Assembly (NCBI GenBank): GCA_018398815.1 | Contig: CM031595.1 | Coordinates: forward strand, 141,432,594 to 141,496,593 | DNA from: Conus ventricosus | Lineage: Eukaryota > Mollusca > Gastropoda > Neogastropoda > Conidae | Length of the DNA: 64,000 nt | Reading direction: 5' to 3' | Shown here: positions 24,170 through 35,500 of the stretch, piece by piece | Layout of the letters: every line of letters begins with the position of its first letter | How positions within the stretch are numbered: the stretch's first letter is position 1 | Position numbers and translations under genes: made by a program | Notes under the pieces: model-generated | Told to the model about the DNA's origin: nothing | Database searches by the model: none | What the model saw: only the letters and a program-made list of their open reading frames with translations

Positions 24170-25458
24170 AATAAGCTCACCTGCCTGAAAGTAATGGAAA
24201 ATCGTTTGTAGTATTGTATCTTGATCCAGTCTTCGGCACACTTGGCACATTAGCTGGTCCTGGTAAGATTATGAACTCATTTGAACATCAAAGTCAGTGG
24301 TCAAAAGTTAAAGATCACAGCATGGCTGTGAAGAACAGGCTTGTAAGTACTTCTGTAAAGCCTGCAGATTCATCAAACTTAAAACAGTGATTTGCTAAGA
24401 TTTGACTGTGCTGAAGTAAGACCAAAGTTTTACAGAAATGATGCATGTTATTATGATGAAGTTTACATATTTTACCCAAAAATTCATCATATGTGCAGTG
24501 ACTGATAAATATGACCTCAGACCTGTTGTTAGATTCACAATTTGATACAATTAATTTTTTTTTCCTTATTATGAAATGAATTTGAGTCTAGGTCTATCCA
24601 ATATCAATTTCTATACAATGATCCATTGTTACCAGAACACAAACTCTTTGGCAAATCAAGATCAGAGGTAGAAGGTGAAGATCAGAAGTGATGTGTATTT
24701 AAAGTAAGCCCCATCATTGAAGGATGTCAGGGCTTCAGGTAATGTATAAATATGTGCCCTTGATGTTTTAGAAATGGAAAAGACACATGGCATGTTCATC
24801 AATTGGGTCCATGGACATATTAAAAGTTTCTAAAAAGAATATGGAAGAAAGAGAAAACTATGTGTCCAAGCTGAACTACTGGACAGGAGGATCATCTTCT
24901 GTGAAGAAGCATGCTTTCTTTTCAGCCACTGGAAATGTCCCTTCTTCCCTTCTCCATTCATCACTCATTTAGTTGTATCTGCACACAACATGTCATGAGT
25001 GCATGGGTGACACATGATGACCCAGAGACTTAGACTCTGCATGGATATAGCAATGCCGATTTGGTAAGAATGTGTGGCATATGTGACTTCTGATGGTTGT
25101 CTGGGAGCCCCTAGAATTTATGGGGAAAAAAAGTCCTGGAATCTCCAAGATTTTGTAATTATCAGACTCCCTGACATCCATCATTCCTGGTTTGTGGTCA
25201 CTGTAGTAGTGTTCATTTGTCAACAGCTTCGAGGATCCAGGAAGAATTGCAGATCCAGTGGGAGGAAGCAGACGACAGTGTGCGGCAGATATATGGAGAC
25301 AACTATGTGGCCAGACAGTACAAAGCCATCACGCAGCACAGCAAGACTGCCCCAATTCTCTGGCACCTGTCATCGACACTCTGGAAGGTGTTGTGATGCA
25401 GGCCAGGGTGAGGTCACGCTATCTATTAGACGGCAGCACGAGCTGATTGACCTGCAAT
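16962..25458 (+). CDS. BDH1/HSD17B2-like short-chain dehydrogenase, copy 1, exons 1-5, indel-damaged
   Basis: Same gene as 32,543-40,811. Exons by splice sites: 16,948-17,171 (ATG at 16,962), 17,545-17,745, 18,753-18,905, 23,918-24,112 and 25,227-25,458. The last exon falls in or beyond the N gap. Exons 2 and 3 match copy 2 in length (201 and 153 bases). Exon 1 carries several indels and loses the frame after the first codons. Exon 4 is one base longer than in copy 2 (195 versus 194), shifting the frame just before the active-site region. Exon 5 is four bases shorter (232 versus 236), with the losses in short homopolymers or repeated bases. A CR1/L2-like LINE occupies the intron between exons 3 and 4. 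The substituted active-site bases are the same as in copy 2. The damage looks like base-calling error more than decay, but cannot be told apart without reads. Confidence 0.8.
18340..18750. repeat. Decayed intronic minisatellite (copy 1)
   Basis: Degenerate repeats of roughly 20-25 bases built around the phrase TATGTGGTATGA(T/C)TGACA, alternating with GTTATGTGG and CATGG variants. Lies just upstream of dehydrogenase exon 3. No exact tandem copies remain. The same array is at about 33,925-34,335 in copy 2. Confidence 0.6.
19676..23484 (-). mobile_element. Near-full-length CR1/L2-like LINE (copy 1 only)
   Basis: About 3.8 kb on the minus strand. The 5' end is near 23,484. The 3' end at 19,676-19,760 carries an (ATT)n tail after a conserved ending that contains AAAGCGCC and GGCGCTATATAAA, a form common to CR1/L2-type LINEs. 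Endonuclease domain, reverse transcriptase and a C-terminal domain are all present in order. The empty site is preserved in copy 2 at about 35,270-35,276. AATAT on both sides may be a 5-bp target-site duplication. The insertion lies in the intron between dehydrogenase exons 3 and 4, antisense to the gene. Confidence 0.85.
20035..23112 (-). pseudogene. LINE endonuclease-reverse transcriptase ORF, frame-broken
   Basis: On the minus strand an apurinic-type endonuclease spans about 22,120-22,840. It starts at [12 protein letters not shown] and includes [10 protein letters not shown] and a GDFN-like piece near 22,330. The reverse transcriptase follows, with [15 protein letters not shown] at about 21,140-21,185, the catalytic [14 protein letters not shown] at about 21,030-21,075, GPVLFILY at about 20,845-20,870 and [10 protein letters not shown] at about 20,775-20,805. 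The C-terminal [23 protein letters not shown] domain is at 20,160-20,245. All catalytic aspartates of the palm motifs are visible. The frame is interrupted several times between domains, so no full-length open frame exists as written. Non-LTR elements of this kind nick the target and prime reverse transcription on it. Confidence 0.82.
24132..24168. repeat. (GT)n microsatellite, copy 1
   Basis: Pure GT tract about 36 bases long, just downstream of dehydrogenase exon 4. The copy 2 version at about 35,928-35,961 is shorter and interrupted by TA, so the tract differs between copies. Confidence 0.9.
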
Positions 25459-25500
25459 GTGAGTGTGACACAGTGTGTCATAGGTGTTGCATTTCTCATC

Positions 25501-26500
25501 NNNNNNNNNNNNNNNNNNNNNNNNNNNNNNNNNNNNNNNNNNNNNNNNNNNNNNNNNNNNNNNNNNNNNNNNNNNNNNNNNNNNNNNNNNNNNNNNNNNN
25601 NNNNNNNNNNNNNNNNNNNNNNNNNNNNNNNNNNNNNNNNNNNNNNNNNNNNNNNNNNNNNNNNNNNNNNNNNNNNNNNNNNNNNNNNNNNNNNNNNNNN
25701 NNNNNNNNNNNNNNNNNNNNNNNNNNNNNNNNNNNNNNNNNNNNNNNNNNNNNNNNNNNNNNNNNNNNNNNNNNNNNNNNNNNNNNNNNNNNNNNNNNNN
25801 NNNNNNNNNNNNNNNNNNNNNNNNNNNNNNNNNNNNNNNNNNNNNNNNNNNNNNNNNNNNNNNNNNNNNNNNNNNNNNNNNNNNNNNNNNNNNNNNNNNN
25901 NNNNNNNNNNNNNNNNNNNNNNNNNNNNNNNNNNNNNNNNNNNNNNNNNNNNNNNNNNNNNNNNNNNNNNNNNNNNNNNNNNNNNNNNNNNNNNNNNNNN
26001 NNNNNNNNNNNNNNNNNNNNNNNNNNNNNNNNNNNNNNNNNNNNNNNNNNNNNNNNNNNNNNNNNNNNNNNNNNNNNNNNNNNNNNNNNNNNNNNNNNNN
26101 NNNNNNNNNNNNNNNNNNNNNNNNNNNNNNNNNNNNNNNNNNNNNNNNNNNNNNNNNNNNNNNNNNNNNNNNNNNNNNNNNNNNNNNNNNNNNNNNNNNN
26201 NNNNNNNNNNNNNNNNNNNNNNNNNNNNNNNNNNNNNNNNNNNNNNNNNNNNNNNNNNNNNNNNNNNNNNNNNNNNNNNNNNNNNNNNNNNNNNNNNNNN
26301 NNNNNNNNNNNNNNNNNNNNNNNNNNNNNNNNNNNNNNNNNNNNNNNNNNNNNNNNNNNNNNNNNNNNNNNNNNNNNNNNNNNNNNNNNNNNNNNNNNNN
26401 NNNNNNNNNNNNNNNNNNNNNNNNNNNNNNNNNNNNNNNNNNNNNNNNNNNNNNNNNNNNNNNNNNNNNNNNNNNNNNNNNNNNNNNNNNNNNNNNNNNN
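25501..26500. other. Assembly gap, exactly 1,000 N
   Basis: A run of 1,000 undetermined bases. The round length suggests a scaffolding placeholder rather than a measured distance. Left flank is inside dehydrogenase exon 5/intron 5 and right flank is inside a LINE remnant also found at 10,970, so the gap joins two collinear copies of one locus. Confidence 0.98.
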
Positions 26501-27080
26501 ATGCGTGGCACAGCCTAGTGGTAACACTCTGGATCATATAGGGACGGTGCATTCCTCCAGTGCGCATCCAGTCTGCTTTTAAACGCACTGAGGATGGGGC
26601 GGTTACGACGTTGTCCGGAAGACTATTCAGGCTGTGGCAACACGCTGGGAGAAGTAACCGGCTCGCATATTCAGCCTGCAGTGTCCATTGGCTAACATAA
26701 GACTGTTTCCCCGGTGTCCTTGCCTTGGAGGAGGGGGAGCACTGGTCGATCTGTGTTATAAATCCCATGGACGTATTTGTACACGTCGATCACGTCACCT
26801 CTGGTACGGCGATGCTCCAAGCTAGGTAGCTTCAGGCTAGCAAGACGTTCTGGGTAGGGGAGATCCTTCAGGGGACCTATCAGGCGGGTTGCTCTCCTCT
26901 GGACATCTTCCAGGTCTCTGCAGAGTGTCTTGTGTCTTGGTTGCCAGACTGAGTGGCCATATTCCAAAGCTGGTCTCAATAGGGACTTGTAGAGTGACAC
27001 AAATGTTTCCGACGTAAGATGGTCAAAAATTCTCCTTATAACACCTAGGGTTCTGTTGGCTTTTGCTACGAATAAGCCAA
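26501..27080 (-). mobile_element. 5'-truncated non-LTR retrotransposon remnant (copy 2)
   Basis: The open frame at 26,692-27,000 on the minus strand encodes the C-terminal part of a LINE reverse transcriptase. It shows SLYKSLLRPALEYGHSVWQ, then RATRLIGPLKDLPYPERL, then LKLPSLEHRRTRGDVIDVYK. A frame change near 26,700 leads into a WNSLP-type tail (HSLNSLPDNVVTAPS) at about 26,575-26,625. The 3' end is lost in the N gap. Confidence 0.8.
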
Positions 27081-30000
27081 AGTAAATTTCAGTCAGTGGC
27101 GATTTCAGTTTGAAATGTCTGTCTGGTACAATAAAGTTTCAACAATTAAGACGTGACCAAAGATGTAAAATGGCTGCTTTCATCTAAAATAAAATGTTTT
27201 TCGTGGTTCATGGAACTGAACGTTGACCGAGTCTCGCCATGCTTTTCGAAAACCCGAGGGTTCTCTCTGTAGGCCTGCTGGCCATGAGATTACAAATGAA
27301 ATTTTTGGATTTTGCAGACTACAGACACATCTCACGATTCAAGATTGGGGGATGTTTCTGTTTTTTCTCTCACTCTCTGTCTCTCTCTGCCTATATCTAA
27401 ATCAGTTTGCTTATTTGTCTGTCAGTCTACACACACAAACACACACGAACACAGACACGCCACACACACACATGTAATACGGGTATGCAAAGGAACGGTC
27501 AAAGGTATCTTATGTGAATACCGAGGTCAAAGGTATCTTATGTGAAAGCCGTTAATAAACACAGACGGCACACTCAACTTTAACTTCTGCCCAATGCAGC
27601 AATAAGCCTACAACACAACATGTCGGTCGAGGTCTTATCTGGTTAATTGTGAGTGAGACCGCTGTCGATAAGGCCAGTGGCAGAGTCTGGGATTGAGCAA
27701 AACTTATGTTGGTGGGAGGGGTGCGGGAGGGGTGGGGGTGGGGGGTGGAAGCAGGGAAGTGGGTGGGACTTCCCTGGTTGGAGGGCGTTTGCCCAAAAGC
27801 GGAAGGAAAACAATGAAAAATGTTCCTTCTTTTTTAAAACAAAAAATCATCGCATATGGTCAATTTTTATGCCCAGTTTTGATCTGGATCGATCAGGTAA
27901 CATCCAATTCTCTGGATACCCACCACCCTCCTATATCCCACAAACCCGTCTGTGCTCAACCTCTCTCCTTTCATAATTAATCCTGGCCCACACTCAAACA
28001 GACTTATGAAATTTTTTTGCCTCAAGCATGTGCCACAGAGTGAAAGATAATCGAGGTCGTCCGACCAAAGACTGTACACCCTACGGACCGTAGGGCGAAC
28101 TATCTTTGGTCCGACTGACTACGGCGGAAGCGTTCCCAAATGAGACATAAACATAGGGTTGTTTCCCTTGGATGCAAGCAAAGTCCACTGCGAATAGCTA
28201 GCCAAGGAAGCCAAGCCGAGAAGGCGGGTATCGATACTCTTGTTCACTATCACGCCTCTGGAGCAACGTGACATCACGCACTGCATCAGCCATCGACCAG
28301 CTGGGTATGTTATTTGGATCATGTAACTGTAATATGTAAGCTGATGTCCGTCTTTGATGGATTGTAGCGGCATGAAATCATCATGTGCATTGTGCCGGCT
28401 TTTTTGTTTGTGTGTGTTTTTTTTTAAATGAACGCAGCCCACACTACTTAATGTTCATTTCGTAGCATTGCATGTGCAGACCCAGATTCAACGTCATAAA
28501 CCAGCTACGATGTATCTCTCGGTTCACTAAGCAGGGTTTCAAATGTTTTCTAACGCAACGATCATTATGCATTTAGAATCAGACGCAGGTCGTCTTTGAA
28601 GGCGCCCGTAAAGTCTGCACAACAGTAGAGTTGAGAGCCCCACAGTAACGGGGAGAACCGTGCTGCAACTGCTGTGCCCACGGTTAGAACTATTTCTTTG
28701 TCACATCATCTGTCCCGGTGACATTCACGCGTTAGTCACTACCCCAAATGCACACATGTCTCTTTTTGCAGAGAGATCTACTTAATTTGACGTGAACAAC
28801 GCATTCTCAAAGAGCATCTGTGGTGACGCACGGGTGCTGTGCGGACAGGCGAGTCCTCAGAAGTGCACATTGTTTGAGATGCCTTCACTGACGGTCATGT
28901 AAACAAGCAGACGAACTCCAGCCGTACGACACATAGGCTTATTCAGGACAGGTCTCTTATTTAAAGTTAGTTCAGGCGCTATTTCATACCCAGGGTGCCA
29001 GTGACAGACCAGTGCTAGGGCCTCTGTTGGTAAGAGTCAGTCTTGCTTCAGCATTGCAGCATCACAGCCGTAGACAGTTATGACGCCTGAGATGGCTTTG
29101 GCAGTCACAGTACTACTACTACTACCACTAGGCCCGGAGACAGACTGATAGTCTCAGATTTGGACACAGTACTAGTACTTACAGTTCCATGGAAGGGCTT
29201 GTCTAGAATCCCAACAGAAGACCCCCAAGCCAGTGTCTGGACTGACCTGGTAACATAGAGTGCGTGTACATGAATGTGCAAGTGCTTTTAAAAATAATGA
29301 ACAAAGTTCTCCAAAGTGAAGTGTAAACATTTCATTTGTGTTCATCCAACATGGGCTACCTTATTGATGACCAGGACACCCCTCTTTACTAGGGAAAAGC
29401 AGTCAGTGTTGGAGGTCACAGATTGATCGAAAAAGCACACAGGCTCAAGCGCCACTGCTGAGATGCAGGAGGCCTGAACTCCTTGCAGGATCATGCCTCT
29501 ATATTAGCACCAACCCAGAAGGCAAAGAAGGCCAGATCCACATGCCAGGAAACCCCAAAGAGGGGCAGCAAGTGTTTGGTTCCTGACTTTGTGCAGGTGA
29601 CCTGATATCCAAAGGTTCATGCCTTCATTCACCACCTGCCTGGTATCTTTGATGAAAGGTTGCCACCTTCATCAGAAGTTGTTTTGCAGAGGAGGGGTGG
29701 GGGTGGGGAACACAGGCACTGAAGCAGGCAATGGCATGGCTGTTGGGATCTTGTGGAACTGGGATAAGCGGGTGGAATTCATTTCCAGGCAGCACTGCAT
29801 CAGTATGGGCAGTACAGTCATCATCAACTGCCAAAAGGAGGCCTTGAAGGCTTTTCATCAGCACGTGGGAAAGCCAGTCCCAGAAATGTTTCAACTGAAT
29901 TCTGTGCTAGGTCTAATTCACTGGAAAGCAGTACTAGTGTTGATGGCTTGTATGAGCCCAGAGAAGCCAAAACACTGGCAGAAGAACTATCCAGCACCAG

Positions 30001-32528
30001 TGGACATGGAATCCCAGTTGCTGGAGCATTGCAAGTATCAACTCCAGGGGAATGGGTGAAGCACATAAAATGTGGCCCCCAGTCACCCCACAGGCAGACT
30101 GCTCAGGCAAGACCAGACCAGCTGCTGAAGAATTTGAACAGGGACACCTCAATATTCGTTTGCTGATAAACCCAAATTTGGGGTGTCATATTGAGTGGGT
30201 CTCCCACAAGAGATAATTCACCTCAAGTTCAGGAACAGGGCATTTGAATACTTTGAGCGTGATGGAGGTTGAGGAGGGCAGGAAATCTGTTTCTACCTTA
30301 TTCCTAAGGATGCCGAGCATAACATAGGTTGAGGTGAATAGGAAATCCTTTTTCCCCTCACACCTAAGGATGCTGGCATGACGGAATTTGAAATGAATGG
30401 GAAGTACATTCCTGTCTTGTGCCCAAGGGAGCAGCCATGTGATCCTCTTTCATCATCTGAGTGATTTCCCCAAGTGGTTGAGTCTGTCCCCTGTGTACTC
30501 CAAGGGGCTTCCCCAGTCAAGGGGACAAGACTTTTTGTCAGATTGTCTGGGGAGTTGACACCAAAGTGTCCTCCCAGAAGGCTGTGCTCTAACGGTGAAG
30601 CCACAAGGGGCTAGAGCATTTTGCCATGTAAGGAGACAAGCCTGACTTTTAATTGGTAGCAAGGTATCCAAGGCTAGTGACCAGAAGACAAGCCTGACTT
30701 CAGTGGGAGCGTCTGTCTGTACTTGTTGCTGATGGACCTAAACACTCAAGCAAGGTGAAGGGCTCCCTTCTTTACTGCATCTCCTGGGTGAGAACCTGTC
30801 ATCATAAAGTTCGGGGGTGGGGTGGGGGGGAGGGAGGATGATACAAATAGAGTGTTTACCCTACACTTTGGAGAAGTTATTTTACATACTTAAGCACTTA
30901 AGACACTGGTTTGGGATGATATCAGGATTCTTGCCAAGCCTTCTGTAAAATTTACTATTAGCTCCTAGTCTGAGTCTTGTCAGTCTCCGAGTCTCTGGGA
31001 CTAGTAGCAGTAGTTCTGTTACTGTCAAAGCTGTCATAACTGTCTACGGCTGTCCAATTCTGTTGCTACGCTAAGGCAAGTCTGTTTCCTGAGAACTGGG
31101 GGCTCTAGCACTGGTCTGTCAGTAACACACAGAGCAAAACCTAGCTTCTGAACTAACTGACTTACTAACTACAAGTTAGTAGATCTGACCTCTTTTAGGC
31201 TTCATGACATACTGCCGGAGTTCGTCTGCTTGTTTACCTGACTGTCAGTGAACACTTCCCAAGCAAGGTGCACTTCCGCCGAGCTCACCTGGACACACAG
31301 CATCTGTGCATCACTACACATCTTAAAGGAGTTGCAGGCTCAAAGACGGACATGTGTTCTGATAAAATGTCTGAATTCTTGAGTCAGATATGAAATCCTA
31401 CTGCCAGCTGCCAATACCAAGATGACCTGCATGACACTGCACACTTGTTCATGAAGTCTCAACTCCTTTTTTATGGTTATAAGTGTCCAGAGAGGCTGCA
31501 TAGCCACAGGTAAGAGAAGATAATCTGTTGATGGAAAGAAGCTTCATTGCACTAGGATTGGTTATCTTATTTTATTTGTTCGCATTCTTTCATCAATATG
31601 TTTTCTTCTCTTACCTGTTGCTATGCAGCCACTGGCTTGAAGAAAATCACATTAGGAGTCAAGGATAGCCCGCATTAACTCTGTCTCCAAAATGCCAACA
31701 GCACACAAGTACTTTTCCATCATAATCTTGGACACTGTCCAACACAGTCTGAAAGTACACTTCGATCCTAGGCCTTGCCAGACTATTGTTGGAATATGGA
31801 GTAACTGTTTGGCATCTGACAGGTATGAAAGACAGGAGCCTTATAAGTTGGAGCACATGTGTAGCACTATTTACACATCATTGCTGGAAAGACTAGTGTC
31901 ATGCTATACAGTAAGTTACTGTTACAAGACTACTTTTTTACAATCTTCTGTACTTGAAGAACTGGAATATTTCACTATTTTCTAAGTTTGACATTTGTTT
32001 GCATGGTAGTTGAGGGGCTGATGCTTGCTAAATCCCTGGAAGTCTCTGGTGCCACAAATTATTTTGGTCAGCTTTGTCTCTCACTCTGTTATCAACAGTT
32101 TTATGTATTTACAGACCTGTTGGAAAACACTTTTTTTAACAACAGACATTTTTTTCTGAGATATTCTTATTTTCAAGAACAATTGTTGACAGTTGCATCC
32201 AGATAATACAGCACTCAGGTACCACTCACGACACTGAATTTGAACAAATCAATCATAATTTTGCAAATATTACAGGATACAAGCAACATATTTGGACAGA
32301 TGCAAATGGAGTCAACATCAGAATGGTTGTGATCACTGATGAACACTTAAATAACTTTTGTTTCTGCTTGTATCTTGCTTATTATGAACTTCTTACTAGA
32401 TTTACAACTGCCAAATATTGTTATTACTACCCTTCTTGCATGCAACCAGTGATTATTGAATAAACTACAAAGCAGTATTGTTCGATTGTTTTAAAAGAAT
32501 GCACTTTTTTGTGGTTGCTAATTTGCAG
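27081..32528. other. Unassigned DNA upstream of the dehydrogenase (copy 2)
   Basis: Counterpart of 11,541-16,947 with fewer indels. Contents: (CA)n at about 27,429-27,471; G-rich stretches at 27,714-27,750 and 30,813-30,833; an inverted-repeat cluster at 28,056-28,116; the longest plus-strand frame at 29,619-30,059, which shows no recognisable domain; and a 65-codon minus-strand frame at 31,659-31,856 shared with copy 1. I see no convincing gene. Confidence 0.4.
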
Positions 32529-32542
32529 ACAGTAAAGACATC

Positions 32543-35500
32543 ATGGAGCTGAAGCAGTTTATGGGCCTACAGGTCTTTGAATTTGCATATCTGATGGGTC
32601 TGGCTTTTCTGCCGTTCTTTGTGGCACAGCGAGAAGTGGGGTTGACCATTCTCTTTGTGGGCTTCATATATGCTGTCTTTTCCATCATCAAGATGGCGCT
32701 CGCCCTTCGTGTTAAGCCAGCGGACAAGGTGGTTGTCATTACTGGGTGTGATTCAGGTCAGTGGTTGTGCAATATAATTGGTATAGGGGTGGTATGGAGA
32801 TAGGGCTGAGGAATCAGATTGTTTAGGTTGTATGGATTGTTGGGATTTAAAAAAAAAAAAGGTTAAATGCATGTGAATAACAGCTACTGGATGGAAATGC
32901 ACTGCCAAGAGAAGTTGAGGATTTTCACAAGCGCATTGACAAGCATAATTTGTGTCAAACTTTTAGATGAAACGGCGAAAATCAAAGTGCACATTTATAT
33001 AATACAAAATTCCCCAGTCATGATTTAAGTTTGAGAAGACTATGTAATTAACGTAAGTATGCAGTGTTTTTCTTATCATGTGGTTAAAGCTAGTCTTCAA
33101 GTGAATGCTGACAATATATATCGTTGCCCCGACAGGCTTTGGCAATGCCCTGGCAAGACGACTCGGCTCCCTGGGCATGACAGTTGTGGCTGGCTGTTTG
33201 GATAAGTCCTCAGATGGTGTACAGCTACTGAAAGATGAGAGTAAAGGTCATGTGCATGTTGTGCCCCTAGACGTGCGGGATGAAGACAGTGTGCAGAGCT
33301 GTGTCACCTATGTCAAAGAGATGTTCCCAGGGAAAGGTGAATGCCTTGAAGCCTTAAGAACAGTCTTGCTTTTTTTGTCGTTGTTGATTATCTTGCAATG
33401 AGATATAGTGTTGTAGCTCATTTAAGTGTATTGATTTTGATAAACTGATTTACCACAATGAAAACTGTACTATGAGACATTATCAGATTTATGAATAAGT
33501 AAATGAAGAAAAACAGACCAAGCACTATAAATCTTATGCAAGTCTGTAGATGTGATGATTAGACAGTCAGCTGAGATTACTGCAAAGTCCAGTATGACAT
33601 GAAGAGTGTGCGGCTTGACAAGACAGGGCCTTGATGTGTGGGTGTCCTGTTGTTCAGATTGCAGGAGTCTATTCTTAGTTGTCATTGTACAGACTTCATG
33701 GTTCAGATCACAGTGGAGCTGCATCAAGTAAACTCCAAGAATCAAAGAAATTTAGAATATAACCAATATCAATTACTGAATTGTATGGTTTGGATGCAGA
33801 GTTATGTAGTGATGTTATCAAGTATGATGGTTAGGATTTTATGATATATGTGGCAAAGGGTTTGATTTAGAGAGCTCTTTGTTTTTTTTCTTGACTGGTT
33901 AAGTGGAATTGTTGGTGGGTCTATGTTGTGTCATTGTCAGAGATATGTAGTGTCATTAACATAGTCATGTGGTGTAATTGGCTGGGAGATATGAGTATGA
34001 ATGATTAGGTTATGTGGTTTGACTCGCAGGCTTTGTAACAATGTTGTGCAGTATGAGTGATAGGTTGTGATTGACATATAGTTATGTGGTATGACCTGCT
34101 GGTTGGTTATAGTGCATGGTTGATAGTCCTTAGTGGCACGGTCATCATAACAATGTGGTATGATTGACATGGTTACATGGCATGACTGATGACGATGTGT
34201 AATATGAGCAGGGGTGTTATCAGTGTTGAGAGTGATTTAACTGTTAAATGCAGAATAATTAACAGCATTGTGTGATTGACAGGGATATATGGTAGGATAT
34301 GTGGTATGAATGACAAGGTTTATGTTGCATAATGTACAGGGATGTGGGCATTGGTGAACAATGCGGGTGTGTTGGAGAGAGGAGATGTGGAACTGACAAC
34401 AATGGATGAGTACAAAAAGGTTGCAGACGTGAACTTGTTTGGCACCATCCGTGTTACGAAGGCCTTTCTACCTCTTCTGCGTTCTCATAAAGGTAATGGC
34501 AACACACCATTTTTGCCTGAAAAGAGTAAGGAAAAAATGTTTTTCAGTTGAGGCAAAGTGATGTCAGATCATATTGGGGATACTTCTAATGGAAAAGATT
34601 TTTTCTTCTTTCAGTGTATCTTTGATGGTTTAGTCTGAGCAGATGAGTTTAAAAGTGCTTTCAAAGCCATATTTTTCTCCTGGGTTCTCAGAAGATTGGC
34701 AGCTATGCATAGCGCATGCAGCATTTGTCTTTTTTTTTTTCCTAAGAGAAAACAACAAAAAACTACTAGGAGAGAAAAAGGTAGGGTTCTTGCTTTTTTT
34801 GTTTTTTGTGCATGAAAATCAGGAATTGCTCCGATCTTGATCAGCTCCAATTTAGATCTGTCTATGGAGACAGTGAAGTGATTATGATATAAACAGTTTA
34901 GTTGCAAACAGCAGATGAAAGAAAATTGGTACAACAGACATCAGTATGGATGTGTTCTATGAAAATGGAAAATCATAATTCAACATTTGATACAGTTCAG
35001 CATATGTATGTTTTTTTTTAACATCAGGAAACTAGAGTAAATAATGAGGGAGAAATGTGTTGAAGCTTTTGAAATATGAAATGAAGGAAGAAGCTTATTC
35101 TGTTTGCCCATGATGAGACCATAAGTACAGATGAAGTCTATAAGCACATCAGTCTGCTGAAACATTTTATTTATATGTTTGGGATAACAGCTTTGAACTG
35201 TGTGTACATTTTCTGACAGAATTAAGAAATAATTATAAAGTTGAAAAGTATATGGACTTTTTTGAAAATATCTTCAACATTTTCTTGGAAATGCATCCAT
35301 GTATTAAAAACTGGTGGAGACTGATTATGATTTGTAAGAAATTGACCAGTTCTGCAATTCTTAATAATTATTTGTGTGAATTTTATTTACATTTATACTT
35401 GTTGGATATTTGATGCATTTGTATTTTTTTGGTCATATAATGATGTGAAATATACATGTGATTTCATAAAGGGAGAACCTTCACTGTCAGGGGCAAATAA

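Larger units (their letters stand above)
10970..25500. repeat. Copy 1 of the duplicated locus
   Basis: Collinear with 26,501-37,375. Both start in the same LINE remnant and end in dehydrogenase exon 5. The 17.3-19.67 kb part is nearly identical to 32.9-35.27 kb. The 10.97-17.3 kb part differs mostly by single-base indels, many in homopolymers. Copy 1 has one extra block (19,676-23,484) and stops at the N gap. Confidence 0.88.

Noticed and set aside
25074..26768. Open frames of 340-500 codons crossing 25,501-26,500 on both strands
   Set aside because: They are undetermined X residues through the 1,000-N gap; only the flanking dehydrogenase exon 5 and LINE remnant are real.
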